Below, piece after piece: positions 16,648-24,092 of a stretch of DNA of 64,000 bases; position 1 is the stretch's first letter; each line of letters opens with the position of its first letter. The position numbers were made by a program, and so were the translations under genes. The stretch is from Halorubrum persicum (GTDB lineage Archaea > Halobacteriota > Halobacteria > Halobacteriales > Haloferacaceae): positions 1 through 64,000 of the forward strand of contig NZ_NHOA01000113.1 of the NCBI RefSeq assembly GCF_002727125.1. Direction: 5' to 3'. The notes below the pieces were generated by a model. That model saw only the letters and a program-made list of their open reading frames with translations. It searched no databases and was not told the origin of the DNA.

Positions 16648-17019
16648 CTATTGTTCAATCGTCCGAATGACTGTTTCTGTGCCGTCGGGAAGGACTCCGA
16701 TTACTTGGATCCGACCATTAGTGTCGAAGCCCACATCTGCACTATCGCCTACGTCAGTAAGCGTTGCGTCACTCGAACCGGAAACAGTAACGTTTGCTGT
16801 GTTTCCTTTGTCAACGAGCGTTACGACAGCACTGCTATTGGATGCATTTTCAGTAACTGAGACTCCGGCATTTGCGTTCTGGCCGATTTGGTCACCGAGC
16901 CCGAGTACGAACGTCCCGATCACGGCCGCTAAAATTACAGTTATTGCGACCATGAGTATAACGCCTATAACAGGACTAACGGCCCGTTCACTGTCCTGAA
17001 ATGCTGTTTTGAGGTTCAT
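16648..17019 (-). CDS. Archaeal type IV pilin (Pilin_N domain)
   Basis: A 123-residue protein starting MNLKTAFQDSERAVSPVIGV followed by a hydrophobic helix (ILMVAITVILAAVIGTFVLG) and the G-D-Q motif typical of haloarchaeal pilins. The mature domain is about 80 residues, polar and Thr/Val-rich. The family is cleaved by PibD and assembled into adhesion pili. I use the ATG at 17019; nine further residues upstream (MSRWRHNKT) are basic and unlikely. It is one of three pilin-like genes in the window and has no secretion ATPase gene nearby, so it would rely on machinery encoded elsewhere. Confidence 0.9.
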   Translation of the reverse strand: MNLKTAFQDSERAVSPVIGVILMVAITVILAAVIGTFVLGLGDQIGQNANAGVSVTENASNSSAVVTLVDKGNTANVTVSGSSDATLTDVGDSADVGFDTNGRIQVIGVLPDGTETVIRTIEQ

Positions 17020-17264
17020 TGTTTTGTTGTGTCGCCAACGGGACAAATACGAAGGTTAACTACACTCGGGCGCAGTTCAACAGGTGCCCATTGAGGCGTC
17101 CTGTGTTGCGTAGCCGAGTCGGGTGGTCCAGCCACCCGGATCCTCGCTTTGTCTGTTGGTATGAATTGATTAACGGGGAGTGGAGTGATAAATACACCGA
17201 CCTAAGTATCTAATATGAAAATAGGCCCGCAAGACGTATCTCTCAGGCTGTCAACATACACCAC

Positions 17265-18032
17265 ATGGAACCGACGGCGCGCTCGATCGCGCGGACCTAC
17301 TCCGATCGCGTCTACCCCGACCCGTGGGAAAAGGTCGAGGACTACCAGCGCGTGCAGGCGTACGCCGCCGAGCACCCGAATGCTGGCCGGACAGCGGTGG
17401 GAACCGCGCTGGAACTACCGGCAGGGCGGGTTCGGCCGTGGCTCAACGGTGGACGACCCGATCCGGTGCGCGGGATTGAGACGGCGAGTGCGAACGGCTG
17501 GCTCGATCCCGAATGTGACATGGCAGGTGCTCTTGTTAAGCTGCTCGCCCACGTCCTCGCGGGTGGGAGTATCAACGAAACGTTCGTTCCTGCAATCACG
17601 ATCGGACGTCGGGTTGATCATGAGACAATCGAAGCGGCGTTCACGGCGGTCGGCGTCGACGCACACTGTCGCCATGTGAACAGCGACGGACGCGCGACTG
17701 AACTGTACCCGGCAACGGACGCTTCGGTACTCGGGCGGTGTCTCGTTGCGATGGGCGCCCCGAAGGGCGCAAAGACGGCCCTTAATGCCGTCCCAGCGGT
17801 CGTCTGGGAGAGCCCCAAGTCGATCCGGCGCCGGTTTGTCGAGGTGTATGTTGCGCACCGCGGTGCCCATTTCGAGACAAAGGCGACGACACGCATCCAA
17901 GAGGAGCGCCCGAAATCATATATCGCAGATCTACATAAACTAATCAGCGAATCCGTCTCCAGCCATGTCTCACACGGGGAGAGTGGGATCACTATTTCGG
18001 CGAACGCTGCTCGCGAGCTCGGGTTCGCTTGA
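17265..18032 (+). CDS. HTH plus LAGLIDADG-like DNA-binding protein
   Basis: A 255-residue protein. The N-terminus has a helix-turn-helix-like region (AAEHPNAGRTAVGTALELPA followed by GRVRPWLNGG). The rest resembles the LAGLIDADG fold used by homing endonucleases: FVPAITIGRRVDHETIEAAF, LGRCLVAMGAPKGAKTALNA, and IRRRFVEVYVAHRGAHFE, where a homing enzyme would have its second motif. The catalytic acidic residues of active homing endonucleases are not clear, so it is more likely a DNA-binding relative, a type common in haloarchaea. It is a single gene with its own promoter region. Confidence 0.65.
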   Translation: MEPTARSIARTYSDRVYPDPWEKVEDYQRVQAYAAEHPNAGRTAVGTALELPAGRVRPWLNGGRPDPVRGIETASANGWLDPECDMAGALVKLLAHVLAGGSINETFVPAITIGRRVDHETIEAAFTAVGVDAHCRHVNSDGRATELYPATDASVLGRCLVAMGAPKGAKTALNAVPAVVWESPKSIRRRFVEVYVAHRGAHFETKATTRIQEERPKSYIADLHKLISESVSSHVSHGESGITISANAARELGFA

Positions 18033-18185
18033 TCGATGTGGGTGCTCAACCGGAGATTTGGTTGGCTGATCCCGAAATGGAGACAATATTGTTGTTCTGT
18101 TCATACTAAGTTATTTGATATACATCAACAATTAGGGTGCGTTCGGTGGTATCAGACTTAAATATCTCGGAGATAGTTACTAACC

Positions 18186-18587
18186 ATGAATTGGTTTCAG
18201 ACATTTTCTCTTGTTTTCGGTCTACCGGCTTTTGCGATGGCTGCTCACGAATTAACGCATTTGGCAGTCGGTCGGATTGCTTGCCCACTTTCTGTCGAAC
18301 GTGTCTCATGGGTTCCATTCCGACTTCGCCTTGATTTTGACCGAATGCCGTCAAAAGCCACCCTTCGCATGATTGCGCTTGCCCCACTACTTGGTGGGAG
18401 TGTGGTTGCTGTCATCGCTATCCAAACTGGAGTCTGGCAGCAAATCCAAACCGCAGATCCATACTATCTTCACCGTCTTGCGGTAGGGTACTGGCTCCTG
18501 TACATCGCCCCCAGCCCTGCGGATCTCCGACTAGCGCTCTGGCCCCGAACAGAACGGACCATGGCTGTTCAATCGAACCCACAATGA
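18186..18587 (+). CDS. Small membrane zinc metalloprotease-like protein
   Basis: A 133-residue protein with three to four hydrophobic segments. Its first helix ends in FAMAAHELTHLAVGRIAC, which contains HELTH, an HExxH zinc motif placed at the membrane as in site-2 (M50-like) and DUF3267-like proteases. No clear second-helix Asp ligand of M50 is visible, so family membership is tentative. Its stop codon overlaps the ATG of the pilin-like gene at 18584 by 4 nt (ATGA), so the two are translated together. This makes processing or quality control of that surface protein a reasonable guess. Confidence 0.65.
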   Translation: MNWFQTFSLVFGLPAFAMAAHELTHLAVGRIACPLSVERVSWVPFRLRLDFDRMPSKATLRMIALAPLLGGSVVAVIAIQTGVWQQIQTADPYYLHRLAVGYWLLYIAPSPADLRLALWPRTERTMAVQSNPQ

Positions 18588-19879
18588 ACACCCAACCAAT
18601 TACCTCACTATTAGTAGACGACGACCGTGCTGTCGCACCGGTCATCGGAGTGGTTATTCTCTTCGGATTCCTGATTCTGACGCTCTCAGTGTATCAGGTA
18701 GAGGTTGTTCCACAGCAGAATGCGGAGACGGAGTTCCAACACTCGGGAGAAGTCCGTAACGACCTTGTCGAGCTTAGAGCGAGTATTCTACAAGCTGGCA
18801 GTATCGACCAGCCACAGTATCAGACAGTCCAGCTGGGCACTACCTACTCAACCCGCACCTTTTCGATAAATCCGCCAGCGCCAGCCGGAACCCTACGGAC
18901 GACACAGTCGTATCCGATCACGATCTCAAACGGGAGTGGCACACCAGACGGGACCATAACAATCCCAACTCGGTTTATCCAGTATCGGCCGGGGTACAAC
19001 GAACTCGATCGGTCTCCAACGTGGTACGACGCGTCCGTGCTGTACGTTGACGCTCGCGGTGAGGGGGGCGGAATCGCGGTGATCGAAGATCAGGCGCTCG
19101 TTGATGGTCGAGATGTGCAAATTACGGCTGTTCAACGAGAGTTCCAACGAAGCGGAACCGGCCGGGTGACGCTTGAACTCCGCCCAGCGCAGAATGTTAC
19201 TGGTGAGATTCCCACTGGTGATCTCACCGTGACGATCCCGACGCGATTGAATGAAAGCGACTGGGAATCCAAGACTGATCTTCCGACCAATAGTAGTGTC
19301 TACGTCGGCGTGACGGACACAGACACCGACGGTGTCGGCGGCTTCAACATATACAACCTAACGCTCAATACAACACCCGATAGGCTGACTGTAGATACCG
19401 TTGGCGTGCAGCAAGACCCTGATGAGCCGACGCAGAACGATGCTGCAAGCATCCCCGATGGATCAGGTAGTGATGGTGGAACAGATGGTGGCGATGGTGG
19501 AACGGATGGTGGTGATGGTGGCAGCGGTAGCCAGCCATCCTTCACCTCGCTTACCGCATCTGTTGATGATTATAATAAGGGTCAGGATGCGATCCGAGAT
19601 ATCAGCGTGAGTGGTACTGTTGATAATGTTGATTCTAATGGAGATATAGAGATAGAACTTACAGACGACAGTGGAACGCTAAATTCGAGGAGAATACCGA
19701 TGGCCGGTAGCTTTGATGAAGCCTTCAATACGGGGTCAGGTAATAGTGGGCCAAGCAACGTCGGGGTAACTGTTCGACTACTGGATGCGGCTGGAGATGC
19801 TTATGTGACTTGCACTAGTGATAGTGATCTGACAAATGGAGATAGTGAGTTAACATTGAATGATTTCACTTGTAATTAG
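18584..19879 (+). CDS. Large pilin-like surface protein
   Basis: A 431-residue protein. The N-terminus LLVDDDRAVAPVIGVVILFG plus a hydrophobic helix is a type IV pilin/archaellin-like signal, probably cut by PibD. The ectodomain is long, beta-rich and Thr/Asn-rich. Around residue 290 there is a low-complexity linker of repeated DGGTDGG units, followed by a second small domain with two cysteines (VTCTSDSD and the C-terminal TCN). It is much longer than ordinary pilins (120-180 residues) and resembles the haloarchaeal DUF7289-type pilin-like proteins. It is coupled to the upstream protease-like gene by a 4-nt overlap. A hairpin at 20043 may end the operon. Confidence 0.78.
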   Translation: MNTQPITSLLVDDDRAVAPVIGVVILFGFLILTLSVYQVEVVPQQNAETEFQHSGEVRNDLVELRASILQAGSIDQPQYQTVQLGTTYSTRTFSINPPAPAGTLRTTQSYPITISNGSGTPDGTITIPTRFIQYRPGYNELDRSPTWYDASVLYVDARGEGGGIAVIEDQALVDGRDVQITAVQREFQRSGTGRVTLELRPAQNVTGEIPTGDLTVTIPTRLNESDWESKTDLPTNSSVYVGVTDTDTDGVGGFNIYNLTLNTTPDRLTVDTVGVQQDPDEPTQNDAASIPDGSGSDGGTDGGDGGTDGGDGGSGSQPSFTSLTASVDDYNKGQDAIRDISVSGTVDNVDSNGDIEIELTDDSGTLNSRRIPMAGSFDEAFNTGSGNSGPSNVGVTVRLLDAAGDAYVTCTSDSDLTNGDSELTLNDFTCN

Positions 19880-20238
19880 GCCCGTGTTTCGAGACGAACG
19901 TCTGAGTTAGAACGCGCGGAAATACTGTGTGAGACGATCTTTTGATCCCCCGATAGAGCCACTGTCGCGCCAGCGAACCTGACGTAACAGGCCCACTGCG
20001 CAAATTACGCTTCAAGAACATCCAGTGGAATCATTCGTGTTTGGCACCGCATTAGCGGTGCCTTTGTCCTCTTTGACTCCATAGCGACAGCTCGGTAGTA
20101 TCAGCAATCTCCTATAGAAGAGCGACCCTAGAATTGTGTTTCTCCAGCGATGAATCCGGATACTTAGATGAGTATGAACGTCTGACGCACTATTAAGACT
20201 CTTCGACATCTCTACGCTCTTTGAGGGCAAAGACATCT
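19880..20238. other. Intergenic region with terminator and parA promoter
   Basis: It contains the hairpin at 20043-20062 and, just before parA, a CTATTAAGA TATA-like sequence at about 20190. I see no gene. Short repeats of CTCTTTGAG/AAAGA type near 20213-20235 could be part of partition-gene autoregulation, but they are too short to claim. Confidence 0.5.
20043..20062. terminator. Perfect 8-bp-stem hairpin with trailing T-rich tract
   Basis: GGCACCGC, ATTA, GCGGTGCC, then TTTGTCCTCTTT on the plus strand. It lies about 160 nt after the pilin-like gene stop. Confidence 0.55.
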
Positions 20239-21018
20239 ATGAGAATAGGAGTTACCAACCAGAAAGGGGGTGCTGGAAAGACGACCACGACGCTGAACGT
20301 CGCCGGCGCGCTGAACCAACGCGGCCACGATGTCCTTGTGATCGATCTTGATCCCCAAGGTCATGCGACTGAGGGACTCGGATTTGAGGAGCTCTACGAC
20401 GATTCCGATCGCGACTCACTGTTCGACGTCCTCCCTGATATTGACCGGATGGGCGACCTCGAGCAGCTGGTTGTCGAACATCAGGAGGTCGACGTCGTCC
20501 CGAGCCACGAGCGCATGATCAACGCCGAGGACGAGCTCGCGAACGTGATGAAACGCGAGGAGCGGCTCGATATGCTTCTCAACGAGAGCGATGCTGACGG
20601 GCGTTGGGACTTCGTCCTCGTCGACTGCCCGCCAAACCTCGGTGTGCTCACCGACAACGCGATCGTCGCGACGGGGAACGTCCTGATTCCGGCGCAGGCA
20701 AAGTCGACCAGCATCCGCGCGATCGAACTCCTGTTCAAGCAGCTCCGGAGCATCGAGTCGGCGTTTGGTGAGGTCGATGAGCTTGCACTCGTCGCGAACG
20801 AGGTCGGCGTCGACGGTGAGGCCGAAGAGATGATGGAATGGTTCAAAGATGTCTTTGAGGACAGAGAGAGATGTGAGGTCTTTGAGATCAGAAAGCGAGT
20901 TGCCCTTCAACGTGCGTGGAACGCAGGTGTGTCGATCTTCGAGCACGATGAGGATAGTGACATGGAGTCGGTCTACCTCGATGTCGCCGAGCACTTGGAG
21001 GGCTTTGTCGATGACTGA
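20239..21018 (+). CDS. parA: ParA/Soj-type partition ATPase
   Basis: A 259-residue ATPase starting MRIGVTNQKGGAGKTTTTLN with an intact deviant Walker A (KGGAGKTT). LVIDLDPQGHATEGL is the switch I/Walker A' region and FVLVDCPPNLG is Walker B. The C-terminus lacks extra domains, as in class Ib or chromosomal-type ParA. The start at 20239 is the last Met before the motif. Its 3' end overlaps the next gene by 8 nt. Family role: positions plasmid copies with a centromere-binding partner, probably the downstream protein. Confidence 0.92.
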   Translation: MRIGVTNQKGGAGKTTTTLNVAGALNQRGHDVLVIDLDPQGHATEGLGFEELYDDSDRDSLFDVLPDIDRMGDLEQLVVEHQEVDVVPSHERMINAEDELANVMKREERLDMLLNESDADGRWDFVLVDCPPNLGVLTDNAIVATGNVLIPAQAKSTSIRAIELLFKQLRSIESAFGEVDELALVANEVGVDGEAEEMMEWFKDVFEDRERCEVFEIRKRVALQRAWNAGVSIFEHDEDSDMESVYLDVAEHLEGFVDD

Positions 21019-21439
21019 CGACAACGGGGAGAAAAAACGGGACCGAGACCCGTGGCAGGATCGCTATGACCGCGACGACAATCGCGACGATGCACCCTTT
21101 GAGAGCGAGCAGGAGTCAGAAAGCGTAGAGACGTCGGATACGCCAAATACGTCAAAGAGCCCAAAGAGCTCAAAGAGAAAGGAAACACCAGAGATGTCTA
21201 AGAGCACAAAGACCGCAGAGAGCGAGGAGAGCGGTGGTACTGTCCGGGAACGGAAGAACGTGAATATGTACCTTCCAGAGGAGCTCGTCGAGGATCTACA
21301 GTTGCGGTACTCGGAGTTGAACGTCGAGTGGCGACGTCAGCATGGGGAGGATATGCCGAAGAACGAGGAGTACTACCCGGCAGCCATCCGGGCAGCGCTG
21401 GGGGAGTCTTCGATCGAGGAAGAGCTCGGGGTGGAGTAG
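21011..21439 (+). CDS. Probable ParA partner with ribbon-helix-helix-like C-terminus
   Basis: A 142-residue protein. The N-terminal 75 residues are highly charged and repetitive, containing runs based on the word KSSKRKE/KSPKSSK and many Glu/Ser, and are probably disordered. The C-terminal part, NVNMYLPEELVEDLQLRYSE and the following helices, resembles a ribbon-helix-helix or CopG-like DNA-binding segment. Translation overlaps parA (ATGACTGA). This arrangement is typical of small centromere-binding partners in plasmid partition operons. I infer that role from position; the sequence alone is not decisive. Confidence 0.65.
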   Translation: MTDDNGEKKRDRDPWQDRYDRDDNRDDAPFESEQESESVETSDTPNTSKSPKSSKRKETPEMSKSTKTAESEESGGTVRERKNVNMYLPEELVEDLQLRYSELNVEWRRQHGEDMPKNEEYYPAAIRAALGESSIEEELGVE

Positions 21440-21823
21440 AATTATTATATCGGTATACACTTTACAAAACATTGATACTGAGGTGTGAGCCGCGATCGAT
21501 CGACGATCGAGACGTGCTTACCCGGCTTCGAGGCGGAAGGATCGGGTTGTAAACTGCGGTGAAAGGGCTACACACCGCGTTCCCGGTAAATGTGTGTCTA
21601 CTTTTCGGGATAAAAAAGACTATCTCAAACACTGTCCCCATCACCACCACGTCCCGCGGCTTCAGTCTCGCTCATATATAGAAACGCGGAAAGGGGTCGT
21701 TGAGTTGTATCCGGCAGCGAATTAAGTAGCCAACTGAGACTCAGATCGCCGGACTAAGACAGGTATTCAAAATGTCAAATCATCTTTCGGCAGCTCTACA
21801 CAAGAGCGTTAAATCGGCAGTCT
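21440..21823. other. Intergenic region with a 49-bp repeat
   Basis: The region is between convergent genes and holds no gene. It contains the repeat at 21619-21667 (second copy at 22617). A short segment near 21480-21590 is GC-rich but has no coherent frame. Confidence 0.5.
21619..21667. repeat. 49-bp dispersed repeat, copy A
   Basis: It starts ACTATCTC and ends CTTCAGTC, and matches 22617-22665 at 44 of 49 positions with no gaps. On the minus strand both copies can read a short peptide containing TVFEIV, so they may be tails of the same lost gene. Confidence 0.75.
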
Positions 21824-22441
21824 TCAGATATCGAGAGTCAATGCGAAGTTAGCGAATTTGGCAGCTGTTCCGGCGGTCGTCGTGAGTTCCACGATATCTG
21901 CGTCGTCATAACCGTGGTCTCGCAACTCCGCAATATCTGCGTCGGTCACATCTGCGGGCGATTCGACGCTTTTTCGAGCGAATTCAATGGCGACACGCTC
22001 ATCGTCAGGGAGCTCGTCCTTGCGAGCATCGAAATCGGCTGCGACGGCGAACCGGTCTGCATCAACGTCTTCGATTGCAGCGCTCGTGGTGTGCCATGCG
22101 ATACAAATCGCTGCTCCGCGTTCATGGGCCACGACGGCCCCTAAGAGCTCTTTGAATCCACGGCCAAGGTTTCCGCCCTCAAACACTTGGCCTTCCTCAG
22201 CCCACCAGTTTTTGAATGTCTCGGGATGTTGAGCGAGCACCCCGGTGAATGCGAATCCCCATTCGCCCTCCGTGTCGTATTTGTCGGGAACGTCGTCTTC
22301 CTCTAACGCGCCTAGGATTGCCTCGGCGCGCTCCATATTTGCCTGTGCGGCCTCGGGTGCATCCTTGAGAATTTCTTGGACAGTTTCGGGGGGCTTCGGA
22401 GTGACGCGTGGGCCGACCTCATCAATCGTTTCTGAACTCAT
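21824..22441 (-). CDS. Carboxymuconolactone decarboxylase/AhpD-like protein
   Basis: A 205-residue all-helical protein. LGRGFKELLGAVVAHERGAAI followed by CIAWHTTSA corresponds to the AhpD/CMD active-site helix, usually ExxxCxxCxxxH. Here only the second cysteine and the His remain (AAICIAWHT), so a classical disulfide redox site is absent. The C-terminal half repeats the helical pattern (TDADIAELRDHGYDDADIVE), as in double-domain CMD proteins. The ATG at 22441 is preferred over a TTG two codons upstream. It could be a peroxidase-like or non-redox relative. It is a single gene. Confidence 0.75.
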   Translation of the reverse strand: MSSETIDEVGPRVTPKPPETVQEILKDAPEAAQANMERAEAILGALEEDDVPDKYDTEGEWGFAFTGVLAQHPETFKNWWAEEGQVFEGGNLGRGFKELLGAVVAHERGAAICIAWHTTSAAIEDVDADRFAVAADFDARKDELPDDERVAIEFARKSVESPADVTDADIAELRDHGYDDADIVELTTTAGTAAKFANFALTLDI

Positions 22442-22616
22442 ACTCAACAGTAGTGGCTCCGGTTTAACAAAAATGTCGTCCGCATCAGTAATTCAAACTA
22501 TCAATGAGACTGTCAGATCAAGGATATTGCCGAATTAAGCCGTAAGAAGCGCTTAAAACTAGAAGGAACTGTTTTCTGGACGTGTATGGTAACGGCAATA
22601 TTTCGATATTTCAAGA

Positions 22617-22665
22617 ACTATCTCGAACACTGTCTCCATCACCCCCACGTCCTGCGGTTTCAGTC
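22617..22665. repeat. 49-bp dispersed repeat, copy B
   Basis: It matches 21619-21667 at 44 of 49 positions. Its last base is immediately followed by the first base of the palindrome at 22666, which copy A lacks. Confidence 0.75.
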
Positions 22666-22707
22666 TTAACCAACAACTCGGTAGCCGAACCGTCAACTGT
22701 TGGTTAA
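22666..22707. repeat. 42-bp palindrome with TTAACCAACA arms, copy 2
   Basis: Left arm TTAACCAACAA at 22666-22676, right arm TGTTGGTTAA at 22698-22707. The centre (CTCGGTAGCCGAACCGTCAA-like) is unrelated to the other copies. It lies 44 nt before the small gene at 22752. Confidence 0.8.
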
Positions 22708-22751
22708 GATCGAACGGAGCGGCTTTTCGGAACCAAACGGATCGATGCTGT

Positions 22752-22913
22752 ATGGGCGACATCTTCCGCGTCAGCTGCCCCGGTTGCGGACAAGAGAAAG
22801 GCCCAATCACGACCCACCCCGGCACCGTCGGTATCCACTGTTCGTGTGGGGTCACCGCAACCGTCGATATCGGCGCGCAAAAGATAGATGGATGGTGGGA
22901 GCGGGAGGACTGA
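22752..22913 (+). CDS. Small zinc-binding protein (53 aa)
   Basis: A 53-codon frame from the ATG at 22752, with VSCPGCGQEKG and a second pair in VGIHCSCGVTAT, giving CxxC and CxC knuckles about 20 residues apart. The end GAQKIDGWWERED is polar with two Trp. This plan occurs in haloarchaeal small zinc-finger proteins (50-60 residues) that are often regulators or adaptor proteins; the role is unknown. The promoter probably lies at or next to the TTAACCAACA palindrome just upstream. Confidence 0.7.
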   Translation: MGDIFRVSCPGCGQEKGPITTHPGTVGIHCSCGVTATVDIGAQKIDGWWERED

Positions 22914-22965
22914 CCTGCCCTAAATAGAGGCCTATGTTTATGCTGCGTACCGGGCAAAACGTGGT

Positions 22966-23124
22966 ATGAGCCGTGAAGCCCCGTCTGACGCCGACATGGT
23001 CTCGGACGAGCAGCTCAGTGAGCTCCTCGCCGATGCTGAGGGGACGACGCCTGAGGAGATCGAGCGTGGCGCTGCCGAACTCGAGATTGCACCGCCTGAA
23101 GAGGCGACTGTCGTCGACGAGTAG
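22966..23124 (+). CDS. Small acidic protein (52 aa)
   Basis: A 52-codon frame: MSREAPSDADMVSDEQLSEL, then LADAEGTTPEEIERGAAELE and an acidic tail. The composition is strongly haloarchaeal (nearly a third Asp/Glu) and the pattern predicts two or three short helices. The ATG at 22966 has a GGTATG context without an obvious Shine-Dalgarno. It follows the zinc-finger gene by 52 nt on the same strand, so both may be on one transcript. It resembles small antitoxin-like or regulatory proteins only in a general way; I cannot assign a role. Confidence 0.5.
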   Translation: MSREAPSDADMVSDEQLSELLADAEGTTPEEIERGAAELEIAPPEEATVVDE

Positions 23125-23450
23125 CACGACTGTTTCGATGTGTCCTTAGTACCACTGAGCAACGGCTCTAACACAGGGGCCTCTCTCGACCGGGATCGGA
23201 AGGCCATCGACGTGGGGGCTCGCCCCCGCGGTGAGCTCCGACTTCTCGGGGGAGACTCACTCACGCGATCGGCAAGGTCGCCGACGGGACCTTCGAACAC
23301 TGCGAGTTCGGCGTCGATCAGGGATTCTCCCGACGGTCGGATCGTTCTCGAATCCGTCCCGATTCTCCCGGATACATGCGGACTAGCGGTTCTAACACTA
23401 GTTTTTGCTGTGTTTCAAGGCTTATACGTACAGGTTCGAAATGGACGGAC
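23125..23450. other. Intergenic stretch, nothing identified
   Basis: 326 bp without a convincing gene. A TATA-like CTTATACG at 23421-23428 near its end serves the next small gene. Confidence 0.5.
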
Positions 23451-23615
23451 ATGGCAGTCGACGGGGAACAGCCAGAGGAAGTCGATGAAGCTGAGGTGCT
23501 CCCTGATGAAGCAGCGGTGCTCCCCGAACGAGGCGAGGCCCTCGACGATGCCGATGATGACGAGCTCATCACCACCGAGGAAGCCGCTGAGCGTCTCGGC
23601 ATCGAGCTAGAGTAG
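23451..23615 (+). CDS. Small acidic protein with an excisionase-like HTH end (54 aa)
   Basis: A 54-codon frame. The first 40 residues are very acidic ([20 protein letters not shown] and on); the last part, [18 protein letters not shown], looks like the start of an excisionase/MerR-type helix-turn-helix (T-T-E-E-A-A-x-x-L-G-I) but stops before the second helix. The TATA-like CTTATACG lies about 27 nt before the ATG, which supports a real leaderless gene. It could be a truncated DNA-binding protein. The function is unknown. Confidence 0.5.
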   Translation: MAVDGEQPEEVDEAEVLPDEAAVLPERGEALDDADDDELITTEEAAERLGIELE

Positions 23616-24092
23616 CAGCGTGCCGCATCCCCCGGACGAACTCCGCATTCTCGGCGTCGTTTATAACACCGGTCGGCTACCAGACGAACCTCATGGTGTA
23701 TGGCCCCGGTGGGTACGCATTCACCAACTTCCTGCGAGTGGGTGGTCCGCAGCAACTACTCCTCGCCGTTGTCTGGGGCGTCTAGCTGAGACATGTGACT
23801 GCATACGCGCTTTCAGGCGCGGGATTGGTCGATGAAACGGATTGATAGTGTCTAGACGGAGTCACGCGGAACCCCCAAGCCAAAAAGTATTCACGGAGTG
23901 GCGCTGGTCGGTGTATTGGGGACAGTTGGTCCCTGACAGAGGTGGCAAACATTCCCTGCCTGCCTGCATGCGACCACCTCTGTGCCCCCTTACTATCCTT
24001 TAGCTCGTGGTGTCGACTGCGAACGTGATTCTGCTCACTGACTGCGATCTGCGCGATTTCCTTATACAGCAGATTCGATCTGGCCAAGATAC
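23616..24092. other. Intergenic region with a 48-bp palindrome
   Basis: 477 bp without a gene. ACAGAGGTGG at 23936-23945 and CCACCTCTGT at 23974-23983 form perfect 10-bp arms 28 bp apart. This is downstream of the reversed MATE gene, so it could be a terminator or a protein site. Confidence 0.5.

Larger units (their letters stand above)
22448..22751. other. Intergenic region with two repeats in tandem
   Basis: About 300 bp with no gene. It holds 49-bp repeat copy B (22617-22665) joined directly to the TTAACCAACA palindrome copy 2 (22666-22707). Confidence 0.6.
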
